The notes: generated from the letters alone by a model not told the origin. DNA of 64,000 nt from Gemmatimonadota bacterium (GCA_009692185.1 SHZT01000003.1:124001-188000); one strand, 5' to 3'. Shown: positions 51,038 through 60,596, numbered from the stretch's first letter. Numbers and translations are program-made.

Positions 51038-51946
51038 CTAGCGCCAAGGCCGAGCGGCCTCGTGGGCTTCCAGCAGGAGCCGCCGGTAGGACTCGAGCCG
51101 GGCGATGGCAATTTCGCCTCCCTCGGTGGCGGCCTTCACCGCGCATTTCGGTTCTTCCACGTGCCGACAATTGTCGAACTTGCACTTCCCGGCATAAACC
51201 CGAAACTCGGGGAAGGCATCGGCCACCTCTTCCGGCGCCACGCCCCAGAGCCCGATATCCCTGAGACCCGGCGTATCTACCAAGAACCCGCCGCCCGTCA
51301 GCGCGTGCATCTCCGCCGACACCGTCGTGTGACGTCCTGCTCCCGCTCGACGGCTGACTTCACCCGTCCGGAGACTCAGGCCGGGCTGGATGGCGTTCAG
51401 CAGGCTCGATTTCCCGGCCCCCGTGGGGCCGGTAAAGAGCGACACGTGCCCCGCCAGTTTCTCACGAAGCGCCGCGATGCCTTCACCGTTGATCGTGCTG
51501 GTTGCGAGCGTCTGATACCCGGCGCGCTTGTACGGCTCGAGCAGGGCCGCCGAGTCTCCGGCAAGGTCCGACTTGTTGGCCACGATGAGGGCGGACAGTT
51601 GATTCGCTTCGGCAACAACCAGAAAGCGGTCCATCAGGAAGGAGTCCCAGTCGGGGCGCTGCACCGCGCCAACGGCCACGACCTGGTCGAGATTGGCCGC
51701 CACCGCGCGAACGCCGCGCCCGCCGCCTGGACTCCGGCGCTTGAGCAGCGACCTCCGGGGCAACACGCCTTCGATCGTGGCCCCGCCGTCCTCCTGCATG
51801 CTCACGGTCACGCGATCGCCAACCAACACCTTGAGCTTGGACCGGTCTTTGACCCGGCCCCGCAGGGACGCCACGACCGTCTCGCCCTCACACAACAGGT
51901 GGTAGCGGCCGCCGACGCCCGAAAGCACGAGTCCTTCCTTGGTCAC
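51038..51946 (-). CDS. rsgA: Ribosome small subunit GTPase RsgA
   Basis: Circularly permuted GTPase that helps 30S subunit maturation, 302 residues. OB fold (about 1-75), then permuted G motifs: NKSDLAG (G4) before GPTGAGKSSLLNAI (G1) and DTPGLRD (G3), and C-terminal zinc region (KCKFDNCRHVEEPKCAV). Overlaps the upstream small gene by 4 bp. Confidence 0.95.
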   Translation of the reverse strand: MTKEGLVLSGVGGRYHLLCEGETVVASLRGRVKDRSKLKVLVGDRVTVSMQEDGGATIEGVLPRRSLLKRRSPGGGRGVRAVAANLDQVVAVGAVQRPDWDSFLMDRFLVVAEANQLSALIVANKSDLAGDSAALLEPYKRAGYQTLATSTINGEGIAALREKLAGHVSLFTGPTGAGKSSLLNAIQPGLSLRTGEVSRRAGAGRHTTVSAEMHALTGGGFLVDTPGLRDIGLWGVAPEEVADAFPEFRVYAGKCKFDNCRHVEEPKCAVKAATEGGEIAIARLESYRRLLLEAHEAARPWR

Positions 51947-52269
51947 CCCCAGGCGGGTCGCTCGGCGGCGCGCTGAATCGAACGATCCAGCTCTTCCTTG
52001 ACCTGGTGCAACGTCAGCGCGTTCAGCTGCTCTTCGGCCTCTTTGACGCTCTGGCCATAGGCGAGGTAGTCTGTCTCCACATGCCCCTCGGGCTGGTCCC
52101 CGGCCGCACTCCAGCGCACAAACACCAGGGCGCCCCCGAAGCGTCCATCCGGCCCGGGATCTTCATCCATATACACGGCGACCGAATACGCCGACCCATC
52201 CGCGCCCTCGAATGCCGGAGCGCGCGAGTGGATGCGGAAATAGCCGCCCAGTGTCGTGTCGTCGGTCAA
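51943..52269 (-). CDS. Small conserved-looking protein of unknown function
   Basis: A 108-residue protein with a beta-rich N-terminal part (YFRIHSRAPAFEGADGSAYS, FGGALVFVRW) and a helical end (EAEEQLNALTLHQVKEELDR). Overlaps both fadJ (52266-52269) and rsgA (51943-51946), so it is firmly embedded in the operon. No family assigned. Confidence 0.8.
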   Translation of the reverse strand: MTDDTTLGGYFRIHSRAPAFEGADGSAYSVAVYMDEDPGPDGRFGGALVFVRWSAAGDQPEGHVETDYLAYGQSVKEAEEQLNALTLHQVKEELDRSIQRAAERPAWG

Positions 52270-54407
52270 CGGCGCGCGTCTCCGTAGAACGTTCCGCCCG
52301 TCTTCGCCATGCGCCTCAATGACGGCGCGGCCTCGAACCGGTTTCCATGCTCCTGCTTGAGCCGGTCGAGCGTCTCAACTACCCGGGCCGCGCCCAGGTC
52401 GTCAGCGTAGCGGAGCGGACCGCCGCGGAAGGGCGGGAACCCAAACCCGAAGATCGCCGCGATGTCGCCATCCCGCGGCGAACGTACCACGCCTTCGTCC
52501 AGCGCCATCGCCGCTTCATTGAGCAGAGCATAGACCAGCCGGTCGAAAACCACCTCAGCGGACGGCCGGGCGCCAAGCCAACCGCCGAACAGCTTCGCGG
52601 ACTCCGGATCGGGGCCCTGTTTCTTGCCGTCCGCGTATCTATAGAACCCGCGACCGCTTTTTCGTCCCAGCCGGCCCTCGGTCACCATGCGCGCGATACC
52701 ATCGAGCGGCGCCAACCGGTCACCGAACGCCTGGTGCATGACCGCGGATGCCTTGTGAACGACATCAATGCCAACCTCGTCCATGAGCGTCACCGGGCCG
52801 ACCGGAAACCCGAACCGCACCGCCACCTTGTCTATGTGTTCGACGCTGACGCCTTCGGCTATCAGGCGGCCCGCTTCGGCGATGTACGGAGCGAGGACGC
52901 GATTCACCCAGAACCCCGGGCGGTCACGTACCACGATGACGGTCTTCCCGATACGCCGGCCGAACGCCACCGCGGTGACAACAGCCCAGGGCGCTGTTTG
53001 CTCGCCGGCGATCACCTCGAGGAGCGGCATCCGGTCTACCGGGGAGAAGAAATGCATGCCGATGACCCGTTCGGGATGCTTCGCGCCCTGGGCGATACGA
53101 GTGATCGGGATCGTGCTGGTGTTGGACGCCACCACGCACTCGGAGCCGACCTGCGCCTCGATTTCCGCGAACACCTTGTGCTTGACCGCCAAGTCTTCGA
53201 ACACCGCTTCGATCACGAGGTCCGTATCGCCGAACCCGGCCCAATCGGTGCCGCCGGAGAGCAGGCCATCTTCGCGGGGAAACTCGTACTTGGTAATGCG
53301 CCGCCGCTTTAACCGGTCCTGGAGAATCCGCCGCGCCGCTTCCAAACCCTTGGCCACGCGCGCCAGGTCGGTGTCTCGCACACGCGCGTCCACGTGACCC
53401 TGCGCGACGGCAACCCCGGCGATCGCGGCGCCCATGAACCCCGCCCCGATCACGGCGAGCCGACTGACTGCGCGCGGCTCGGGTGCCGGCGCCGGCACAC
53501 CGGGGTCCTTCTTGAGCGAGGTCGTAGCAAAGAATATCTGGACCAGTTTGCGGGATACGTCGCCGACGGCGAGGCGGCCGAACGCCACTGCCTCCCGCTC
53601 GAGCCCCGCGGGTATCCCCTGTGAAAGCCCGTGCCGCACGGCATCCAGCGCCGCGAGTGGCGCGGGGTAGTGCCCGCCTGACTTGGCCGTGACCTGGCGG
53701 CCGGCGGCCCCGAACACCACCCACCGCCCAATGGGATTCCCTTCGAGCAGCCAGCCCATCACGCCTTGCCGCCGCCGGGGACGCTTCCAGCCATCAGCGA
53801 GACGGCGCGCAGCCGCGACCGCCACGGTTTCGAGTATCGAGGGGTGAACCAGCTCATCCACCATGCTCATTCGGAACGCGCGGCTCGCCGGAACCGTCTT
53901 TCCCGCGAGTATGATGTCCAGCGCCGCACGAACGCCGATGAGCCGAGGCAGGCGTTGGCACCCGCCGGCCGCCGGAATGATGCCGAGCTGCACCTCGGGA
54001 AGGCCAAGCGTCGTCTTGGGGTGGTCCGTCGCGACACGATACGTGCAGGCCAGCGCAGATTCGAGGCCGCCGCCGAGGCAGGCTCCGTGGATCGCGGCGA
54101 CCACCGGCTTCCCGATCTCCCCGAACCGGCTCACCAGCTTCTGGCCGTCGCGCACCAGCGCCTCGGCAGCGGCCGCGGACGTGAGCGCCACGAACTCTTC
54201 TATGTCCGCGCCGGCGATGAACGTGTCGGGCTTCCCCGAGATCAGGACGACTGCGCGAACCGCGTTGTCGTTCTGGAGGCGGGTCAGCATCGCCTCGATT
54301 TCCCCGCGCACGCCCCGGGTGATCTTGTTCACCGGCTCGCCCGGCAGGTCCAGGACCAGCCGTGCAATGCCATCGGCAACCGTGAGGCGAAGCGCCGCGT
54401 CGCTCAC
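52266..54407 (-). CDS. fadJ: Fatty acid oxidation complex alpha subunit
   Basis: Bifunctional enoyl-CoA hydratase / 3-hydroxyacyl-CoA dehydrogenase, 713 residues. Hydratase about 1-190 with oxyanion and Glu motifs (GADIEEF, HGACLGGGLE, GLPEVQLGIIPAAGG); NAD-binding GAGFMGAAIAGVA near 320; dehydrogenase His in GMHFFSPVDRMPLLEVI; C-terminal dehydrogenase domain repeated to 713 with FGFPPFRGGPLRYAD. ATGA overlap with the thiolase gene gives the classic fadI-fadJ pair. Confidence 0.95.
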   Translation of the reverse strand: MSDAALRLTVADGIARLVLDLPGEPVNKITRGVRGEIEAMLTRLQNDNAVRAVVLISGKPDTFIAGADIEEFVALTSAAAAEALVRDGQKLVSRFGEIGKPVVAAIHGACLGGGLESALACTYRVATDHPKTTLGLPEVQLGIIPAAGGCQRLPRLIGVRAALDIILAGKTVPASRAFRMSMVDELVHPSILETVAVAAARRLADGWKRPRRRQGVMGWLLEGNPIGRWVVFGAAGRQVTAKSGGHYPAPLAALDAVRHGLSQGIPAGLEREAVAFGRLAVGDVSRKLVQIFFATTSLKKDPGVPAPAPEPRAVSRLAVIGAGFMGAAIAGVAVAQGHVDARVRDTDLARVAKGLEAARRILQDRLKRRRITKYEFPREDGLLSGGTDWAGFGDTDLVIEAVFEDLAVKHKVFAEIEAQVGSECVVASNTSTIPITRIAQGAKHPERVIGMHFFSPVDRMPLLEVIAGEQTAPWAVVTAVAFGRRIGKTVIVVRDRPGFWVNRVLAPYIAEAGRLIAEGVSVEHIDKVAVRFGFPVGPVTLMDEVGIDVVHKASAVMHQAFGDRLAPLDGIARMVTEGRLGRKSGRGFYRYADGKKQGPDPESAKLFGGWLGARPSAEVVFDRLVYALLNEAAMALDEGVVRSPRDGDIAAIFGFGFPPFRGGPLRYADDLGAARVVETLDRLKQEHGNRFEAAPSLRRMAKTGGTFYGDARR

Positions 54408-55663
54408 CGGCGCTCCAGGACCATCGCGAAGGCCTGCCCGCCTTGTGCGCAGACGGATATCAGGCCGAACTGGACATCACGCCGCACCATTTCATTAGAG
54501 AGCGTCGTGACCAGCCGGCCGCCGGTTGCGCCGAACGGGTGACCGATGGCGATGGACCCGCCCATGACGTTGATGATATCATGATTGATCTCCCAGCCGA
54601 GCCGCTCGAAACCCTGGAGGTTCGAGAGCACCTGCGAGGCGAAGGCCTCGTGGATCTCGACCAGGCCAAGGTCCTTCCACGCGAGTCCCGCCCGTTCGAG
54701 CGCCTTGGGGACGGCCTTGACCGGCGCCTGGAGCAGTTGCCACCCCGGGTCCACGGCCGCAACGGCGTATGAGCGGATGAACGACAGCGGTTTGTGCCCT
54801 GCCGCGCGAGCAGCGTCCTCGCTCATTAGGAGAACCGCAGACGCACCGTCGGTGAGCGGGGACGCATTGGCTGCCGTGACAGTCCCGTACTTCCGGTCAA
54901 AGACCGGACTGAGCTTCGACATCTGCTCGAATGTCGAATCCGTTCGAATGCCGTTGTCGCTTGTGGCCGGGGGCTGGTCTGGTCGCTGCGGAAACCACGG
55001 GGCGATCTCCGCGGTAAGGCGGCCGTCGGCCGTTCCCTTCGCCGCGAGCTGGTGGCTCCGCAGGGCCCAGCGGTCCTGGGCCTCGCGGGAGATCTTGTTC
55101 TCCTTTGCCATCTTCTCCGCCGACTGGCCCATCGTCTCGCCGGTGGACGGCTCCGAAATCGCGGGCGATACCGGTATGAGGTCGCGGGGGCGGATCCGGG
55201 CGAACGCGGCCAAGCGCGCTCCCAGCGACTTGGCGCGGCTCGCGGTTACCAGGATTTCGGACAGGCGCCGCCCAGCGAGTATCGGGATGTCCGACAGCAC
55301 CTCGACCCCGCCGGCGATGATGACGTTGGCGTGTCCCAGCGCTATCTGATCATGCGCGGCGGCCACGGCCTGCGTCGCCGAAGCGCACGCGCGGTTCAGT
55401 GTGTAGGCCGGGATCTCCCTGGGGAACTGCGGAAGCAGGCTGACTTCGCGTGCGACGTTAGGGATAAGCGCCGAGGGCACGACCTGCCCGAAAATGACCT
55501 CGTCTACGGTTGCGGGATCGAGGTTGCTGCGGTGCACCAGCTCGCGGGTCGCCAGCCGCGCGAGATCAACGCCGCGCGCGTCCTTGAGCGTGGTGCCCGC
55601 CTTGCAGAAGGGGGTGCGACACCCCGAGACCACCGCGACTCGGCGGCGGCCGCTTTCCGTCAT
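54404..55663 (-). CDS. fadI: Acetyl-CoA C-acyltransferase (3-ketoacyl-CoA thiolase)
   Basis: Thiolase partner of FadJ, 419 residues, completing beta-oxidation. Nucleophilic Cys in NRACASATQ (near 90), His in EIHEAFASQ, GGSIAIGHPFGATGGR, second Cys in SVCAQGGQ. Longer than FadA and closest in length to FadI. Start ATG 55663. Together with fadJ this supports fatty acid degradation. Confidence 0.95.
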   Translation of the reverse strand: MTESGRRRVAVVSGCRTPFCKAGTTLKDARGVDLARLATRELVHRSNLDPATVDEVIFGQVVPSALIPNVAREVSLLPQFPREIPAYTLNRACASATQAVAAAHDQIALGHANVIIAGGVEVLSDIPILAGRRLSEILVTASRAKSLGARLAAFARIRPRDLIPVSPAISEPSTGETMGQSAEKMAKENKISREAQDRWALRSHQLAAKGTADGRLTAEIAPWFPQRPDQPPATSDNGIRTDSTFEQMSKLSPVFDRKYGTVTAANASPLTDGASAVLLMSEDAARAAGHKPLSFIRSYAVAAVDPGWQLLQAPVKAVPKALERAGLAWKDLGLVEIHEAFASQVLSNLQGFERLGWEINHDIINVMGGSIAIGHPFGATGGRLVTTLSNEMVRRDVQFGLISVCAQGGQAFAMVLERR

Positions 55664-55700
55664 TCACCCTCCTCTTGTGGTGCGCCTCCAGGGCCACGCA

Positions 55701-56267
55701 TCATTCCGCGACCCGTTGAGCCACCACGCTGGCGACCGACATGGGGCGGCCGCCGTGAAAGTCGAGCGCTTCCCGCGACTGGACGATCTCGAGCGGGCGA
55801 ACCAGCAGCGCGAGTTCTCCGGGTCGCAGGAGGTGGTCGTCCGACTTGGGGCCCCACCCGTGGTCGCGCTGGCTTTCGAGAAACGTTTCCGCCAGCAGGA
55901 ACCCGCCGGGCTTGATGGCGCGCAGGATTTCGGGCATGCGCTGGCGGACGAGATAGTTGAAAACCATCACTACGTCGAATTCACCCACGGGGAGCGGATA
56001 CCGCTCGAGGTCGGCCTGTACCCACTCTACCGAAACGTTGCGCTGGTCCGCGGCTTTCCGCCCCGCCTTGAGCTTGGCGGCGTCCGAGTCCACCGCGACC
56101 ACCGACGCGCCCAGCTCGGCGGCGGCCAGAGCGTGACGGCCCGTCCCGCACGCGAGATCGAGCACCCGGACGTTTCCGCGCACGAGGTCGGAATGCCAGG
56201 TAAACCATGTGCTCGGGCGTTCGACGGGCGGGCTGGCGCCGAATGCGCCGCTGATCCGGCCTAACAC
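55701..56267 (-). CDS. Class I SAM-dependent methyltransferase
   Basis: A 188-residue Rossmann methyltransferase of the TehB/UbiE type. SAM motif VLDLACGTGRHALAAAELGA, acidic VVAVDSD, motif IV FDVVMVFNYLV, and KPGGFLLAETF. Substrate unknown. The GTG start (56267) is only 3 bp from the divergent glpD start. Confidence 0.88.
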   Translation of the reverse strand: MLGRISGAFGASPPVERPSTWFTWHSDLVRGNVRVLDLACGTGRHALAAAELGASVVAVDSDAAKLKAGRKAADQRNVSVEWVQADLERYPLPVGEFDVVMVFNYLVRQRMPEILRAIKPGGFLLAETFLESQRDHGWGPKSDDHLLRPGELALLVRPLEIVQSREALDFHGGRPMSVASVVAQRVAE

Positions 56268-56270
56268 CTC

Positions 56271-57956
56271 GTGGACACCCCCTTCTCGCTCTCGACCAGG
56301 ACCCAGGACATCGTCTCGATGATGCGCGAGCCGGTGGACCTGCTCATCATCGGCGGCGGCATCACCGGCGGGGCGATTGCGCGCGACGCCGCCATGCGGG
56401 GCCTCAGGACAGCGCTAGTGGACAAAGGGGACTTCGGCTGGGGCACCAGCGGACGGTCCTCCCGCCTCATTCACGGCGGGCTCCGCTACCTCGAGCACGG
56501 CAACCTCCGGCTGGTATTCGAAGCCAGCCGCGAGCGCCGCACGCTCCTCCGCATCGCTCCGCACCTCGTCTGGCCCCGGTCATTCGTGTTCCCGCTCTAC
56601 GCGGGCGGCCGGGTACCCACGTGGAAGCTAGCCGCGGGGCTGTGGCTGTACGATGCCCTGTCCCTGTTTCGGAATGTGAAACGGCACCGCATGCTCAGCA
56701 AGCGGGCCCTGCTGCGCGCCGAACCGGGCCTCCGCGAGCGCGGCCTCTTGGGCGGCGCCCGCTATTTCGACGCCCAGTGCGACGATGCGCGGCTGACCCT
56801 CGCGCAGGCCCGCGACGCGAAGCGCCACGGCGCCCTCGTCGCCAACCACGCGCGGGTCGAGCGCCTCGAGGTCGCCGACGGCCGGGTACGTGGCGCCACG
56901 CTCACGGATGAGCTGAGCGGAGACCGGTTCACCGTCCGCGCGCTGGTCGTGGTGAACGCTACGGGACCCTGGGCCGATTCCCTCCGGGCCATGGCCGGCG
57001 ACCCGGCGGCGCTCCGCCTCACCAAGGGGGCGCATGTCGCGGTCCTCAGGGGCCGCATAGGTAATAATGAAGCGGTAACCGTCATTTCCCCGCTGGATGG
57101 CCGCGTCATGTTCGTGATCCCGTGGGGTGAGTTGACCTACATCGGGACCACGGACACGGACTTCGCGGGGACGGCGGACGACGTCGTCCCGGATGCCACC
57201 GACGTGCTCTATCTCCTGCGGTCGGCCAACGCACTCTTCCCGCACGCCCGGCTCCGGGCCGACGATGTGGTGAGCGCCTGGGCGGGACTCCGGCCCCTGC
57301 TCCGGACCAACGACAACCGTGACCCCGCCGCAGTGTCCCGCGAGCACAAGATTCTGGAAGGAACAACGGGACTGGTGTCGGTCCTGGGTGGCAAACTCAC
57401 CACCCACCGTTCGATGGCAGCCGAGGCGGTTGACGCGGTCCTCCGAAGGTTGAACCGCCTCGATGGCCGGCCGGCGTCGGTCCCGTGTCGCACGGATCAG
57501 GAGCCCTTGCTGGGCGGTGAAGTGCGCGATCTCGAGCTCCTGGTGCAGGAATCTGTCCGAGAGGGTGCGGAGGAAGGTGAGGCGCGGAGACTGGCCCGGA
57601 TCTACGGCTCCGAATCCGTGGCCCTGGTGCGAGCCGGCCGCGCCGACCCCAAGCTTGCCGAGCCGATCGTCCGGGGGCACCCGGCCACAAAGGCACAACT
57701 GCTCCACGCGGCACGGCGGGAAATGGCGGCTACCCTGACCGACCTGCTGGTGCGACGCGTGCCGGTGTTTCACGAAGCGGCGGGTCATGGGGCGGGGGAA
57801 GCGGCGGGTATCGTGGATTTCGTGGCCCCGGAACTCGGGTGGGACGCGGCCCGCCAGGCGGCCGAGCTCAGCGCCTATCTCGAACTCGTGTCTCACATGC
57901 TCGAGTTTCGCGCCGAGCTGCGTCAGCGCTTTAGCCGGGCGTCGACCCTGGAGTAG
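56271..57956 (+). CDS. glpD: Aerobic glycerol-3-phosphate dehydrogenase
   Basis: FAD-dependent membrane-associated enzyme oxidising glycerol-3-phosphate, 561 residues. FAD motif LIIGGGITGGAIARDAAMRG, RSSRLIHGGLRYLEHGN, WGELTYIGTTDTDF, and the GKLTTHRSMA region; C-terminal DAO_C helical domain. GTG 56271 is kept since residues FSLSTRTQDIV resemble N termini of other long GlpDs; ATG 56319 is an alternative. Not linked to other glycerol genes here. Confidence 0.95.
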   Translation: MDTPFSLSTRTQDIVSMMREPVDLLIIGGGITGGAIARDAAMRGLRTALVDKGDFGWGTSGRSSRLIHGGLRYLEHGNLRLVFEASRERRTLLRIAPHLVWPRSFVFPLYAGGRVPTWKLAAGLWLYDALSLFRNVKRHRMLSKRALLRAEPGLRERGLLGGARYFDAQCDDARLTLAQARDAKRHGALVANHARVERLEVADGRVRGATLTDELSGDRFTVRALVVVNATGPWADSLRAMAGDPAALRLTKGAHVAVLRGRIGNNEAVTVISPLDGRVMFVIPWGELTYIGTTDTDFAGTADDVVPDATDVLYLLRSANALFPHARLRADDVVSAWAGLRPLLRTNDNRDPAAVSREHKILEGTTGLVSVLGGKLTTHRSMAAEAVDAVLRRLNRLDGRPASVPCRTDQEPLLGGEVRDLELLVQESVREGAEEGEARRLARIYGSESVALVRAGRADPKLAEPIVRGHPATKAQLLHAARREMAATLTDLLVRRVPVFHEAAGHGAGEAAGIVDFVAPELGWDAARQAAELSAYLELVSHMLEFRAELRQRFSRASTLE

Positions 57957-58010
57957 TTCCTCAGAGGCAACGGACCACCAGGGGGCGGATCGGCGGGCGA
58001 AAACCGCGTG

Positions 58011-58514
58011 TTACGGCCGTGCGGCCGGGACCACCGGCGCCGCGGCCCGCGGCGGCGGCACATTCGCCTCGTGCGCCTGCACGATCCACCACTGCCCGCC
58101 CCTCCGCTGATACACCAGCGTCCAGATCTTCCCGTTCGGCCAGATCACCGCGCCGGTCGTGTCCGCGCCCGTCACCTGCATGACGCCGGTGAACGCCCCG
58201 GCATCCGGCCCCGTCACCACGATCTTCACCGGGTTCCACGTGGCCTTGAATGTCTTGATCCGACCGAAAAAGCCCGCTCCCGCCGCCCGGAGCGCTGCGC
58301 GGTCAGGGTAGATCCGCCCGGCATCCACATAGATGAAGTCGGGGTCGGGCATGAACAGGCTCACAAACTGGTCTATGTCCCGGCTCGCCAGCGCCCCGAT
58401 GAACCGCTCAGCCTGGTATCGAATGGAATCGGCCACGGCCTGCTGGGCGGATGCGTGGTGCGCGGGCAGGGCCAGCAACGCGAGCGACAATCGGGCGATG
58501 GTGGATGCGTTCAC
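58011..58514 (-). CDS. Secreted SnoaL/DUF4440-like protein
   Basis: A 167-residue NTF2-like protein with signal peptide (ALLALPAHHASA-Q). SnoaL fold: RYQAERFIGALASRDIDQFV, FIYVDAGRIYPDRAALR, RIKTFKATWNPVKIVV, WPNGKIWTLVYQRRGGQWWI. Ends with an Ala/Pro-rich tail. Role unknown. Starts 68 bp from the divergent Smr gene. Confidence 0.82.
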   Translation of the reverse strand: MNASTIARLSLALLALPAHHASAQQAVADSIRYQAERFIGALASRDIDQFVSLFMPDPDFIYVDAGRIYPDRAALRAAGAGFFGRIKTFKATWNPVKIVVTGPDAGAFTGVMQVTGADTTGAVIWPNGKIWTLVYQRRGGQWWIVQAHEANVPPPRAAAPVVPAARP

Positions 58515-58582
58515 GAGAGCCTCGGAAGAGGGTGTGCGGGAGAATGTGGCGTGGCCGGATTGCCGGGGCTAGTCTTGCCTCC

Positions 58583-58903
58583 ATGGGCAAACGGCGCATC
58601 CCCCTCAAGGGTTCGACCGACCCCATTGATAGCCTGCTGGCCAAGCCCATCGAGGCCGAGACGGACCTTCACGGCCTCGACGCCCGCAGCGCCGAGATGA
58701 AGTTGGAAAGTTTCTTGCAACGCATGGCCCATATGAAGCCGGGGACGGTGGTGCGCATCATCACCGGCCGCGGCAACCGCTCCGAGAGCGGGCCGGTGTT
58801 GAAGCCGCTCGTCTGGGATCTGCTCGACGGCCGCCTGGCCAGGCACGTCGAGCGATACACGATGGAAACGGGAGGCGGGGCGTACCTGATCAAGGTGCGT
58901 TGA
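58583..58903 (+). CDS. Smr domain protein
   Basis: A 106-residue Smr domain protein (MutS2 C-terminal-like nuclease domain). Motifs: ETDLHGLDARSAEMKLESFL, PGTVVRIITGRGNRSESGP, TGGGAYLIKV. Start ATG 58583; no clear ribosome binding site. Smr domains cleave or bind nucleic acid, often branched or structured RNA. Confidence 0.88.
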   Translation: MGKRRIPLKGSTDPIDSLLAKPIEAETDLHGLDARSAEMKLESFLQRMAHMKPGTVVRIITGRGNRSESGPVLKPLVWDLLDGRLARHVERYTMETGGGAYLIKVR

Positions 58904-58959
58904 ACCTGCAAGAGGAACCGCTTCGGGGCCACAGCGCTCGGGGGCATCGGTGCGCAATC

Positions 58960-59045
58960 CACGCCGATCCCTCGCCGCTCCGCGGCTCGGGATGACGACA
59001 GCGTTTTGTCAGGAAACAGTGGTGAGGGGACAGGGGTGAGAGTAA
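58960..59045. repeat. Short dispersed-type repeats before second amidohydrolase
   Basis: The gap 58904-59082 contains an imperfect hairpin ATCCCTCGCCGC-TCC-GCGGCTCGGGAT near 58970-58996 and GAGGGGACAGGGGTGAG near 59023-59039, the latter identical to part of the repeat in imuB. No gene is seen. Likely REP-like sequences. Confidence 0.55.
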
Positions 59046-59082
59046 ACGCTATCTTCTCTCCACTCCAATCCACCGAGCTCCT

Positions 59083-60492
59083 ATGCGCCTCTTCAGACTC
59101 GCCCTCGTGGGCCTAGCATTCGCCTCCACCGCAAACGCCCAGGCCCCGCAACTCTCCGACACGGTGCGCAACTACGTCACGGTGGACGCACCGGTCATCG
59201 CCCTCACGCATGTCCGGCTGATTGACGGCACCGGCAGCCCGCCGGCCGAAGACCAGACAGTCGTGATTGCGAACGGACGAATTCAGTCCGTGGGGGCCGG
59301 CGTTGCCGTGCCGGCGGATGCCCGCGTGATGGACCTGACGGGCCACACGGTCATTCCCGGTATCGTCGGCCTGCACGATCACACGTTCTACACGACGTCC
59401 GGCGGCCGGCGCACCCAGCTCAACTTCAGCGCGCCGCGGCTCTACCTCGCGAGCGGCGTTACCACGGTGCGCACCACCGGCGCCATTTCGCCCTACAGCG
59501 AGATCACGATCAAGTCGCGGGTTGATAAGGGAGAGATCCCGGGCCCGCGCATGTTCATCACCGGTCCTTATATCACCGGTCCCGACGCGACGGCCGAGCG
59601 TGCCCACGTCAACACTCCGGCACAGGCGCGGATGGTGGTGGCGTACTGGGCCGAGGAAGGCGTCACCTGGTTCAAGGTGTACGCCGGCATCAAGCGGGCC
59701 GAGCTGGCGGCGGTGACGGACGAGGCCCACAAGCACGGGGCCAAAGTCACCGGTCACCTGTGCTCGGTCGGGTTCCGGGAGGCGGTGGCTGCCGGGATAG
59801 ACGGTCTCGAGCATGGGCTCATGGCCAACTCGGAGTTCGACCCGAAGAAGAAGCTGGACGAGTGCCCCAATGGATTCGCCCAAGTAAATGCGGACCTCGA
59901 TCTCAACAGTCCGGCCGTGCAGGCGTCCATCAAGGACATCGTGAGCCACGGCGTGGCCATGACTACGACGCTGGACGTGTACGAAACCAGCGTTCCCGGG
60001 CGGGTAAAGGTCACGCCGCGCATGCGGGCCGCCATGGACCCGACCGCAGCGGCCGAGGTGGATTCCGCCCTCGCGCGCGTTGCGCGGAGCACCAACCCGC
60101 TCGCGGCGAAGATGTTCAAGAAGGAAATGGAATACGAAATGGCGTTCGTGAAGGCGGGCGGCATACTGGGTGCGGGCGAAGACCCCACCGGCAACGGCGC
60201 GGCGCTTCCCGGCTTCGGCGACCAGCGGAACTACGTCCTCCTGCGGGAGGCGGGCTTCTCCGCCCCGCAAGCCGTGCAGATCATGACCGCCAACGGGGCA
60301 AAGATCCTGGGCGCCACCGACCTGTTCGGCACGGTAACGCCGGGAAAACAAGCCGACCTGGTGGTAATCAAAGGCGACCCGGTTACGACGCCCGGCGATA
60401 TCGAGAACGTCACGATCGTGTTCAAGCAGGGCGTGGGCTACGACTCGGCCAAGTTGATCGAGTCGGTGAAGGGGCAGGTGGGGGTCAGATAA
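59083..60492 (+). CDS. Secreted metal-dependent amidohydrolase, second copy
   Basis: A 469-residue paralogue of the first gene of the window. Signal peptide about 1-19 (FASTANA-Q). Ligands: IVGLHDH (HxH), WFKVY Lys, KVTGHLCS, LEHGL and Asp in GEDP, where the first copy has GSDP. The same overall architecture and C-terminal ADLVVIKGDPV. GAGCTCCT precedes the start. Substrates of both are unknown; divergence in the region between the Lys and Asp suggests different specificity. Confidence 0.9.
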   Translation: MRLFRLALVGLAFASTANAQAPQLSDTVRNYVTVDAPVIALTHVRLIDGTGSPPAEDQTVVIANGRIQSVGAGVAVPADARVMDLTGHTVIPGIVGLHDHTFYTTSGGRRTQLNFSAPRLYLASGVTTVRTTGAISPYSEITIKSRVDKGEIPGPRMFITGPYITGPDATAERAHVNTPAQARMVVAYWAEEGVTWFKVYAGIKRAELAAVTDEAHKHGAKVTGHLCSVGFREAVAAGIDGLEHGLMANSEFDPKKKLDECPNGFAQVNADLDLNSPAVQASIKDIVSHGVAMTTTLDVYETSVPGRVKVTPRMRAAMDPTAAAEVDSALARVARSTNPLAAKMFKKEMEYEMAFVKAGGILGAGEDPTGNGAALPGFGDQRNYVLLREAGFSAPQAVQIMTANGAKILGATDLFGTVTPGKQADLVVIKGDPVTTPGDIENVTIVFKQGVGYDSAKLIESVKGQVGVR

Positions 60493-60496
60493 CGAA

Positions 60497-60518
60497 GCGG
60501 CCGCCTAGCGGCGGCCGC
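60497..60518 (+). terminator. GC-rich hairpin after the second amidohydrolase
   Basis: GCGGCCGCC-TAGC-GGCGGCCGC, perfect 9-bp stem 5 bp after the stop. It lacks a T-run, so it is a weak or factor-dependent terminator, and it lies just 3' of the tRNA-Gln gene on the opposite strand. Confidence 0.5.
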
Positions 60519-60523
60519 TCGAG

Positions 60524-60596
60524 TTGCCCCTCCTGGGATCGAACCAGGACTCTCCTGATCCAGAGTCAGGCGTGTTGCCAGTTACACCAAGGGGCA
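60524..60596 (-). tRNA. tRNA-Gln (anticodon CTG)
   Basis: Minus-strand cloverleaf: acceptor TGCCCCT/AGGGGCA, anticodon stem CCTGA/TCAGG with loop CTCTGGA (anticodon CTG), T arm with TTCGATC loop, discriminator A, no encoded CCA. All positions are normal, including U33. Confidence 0.93.
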
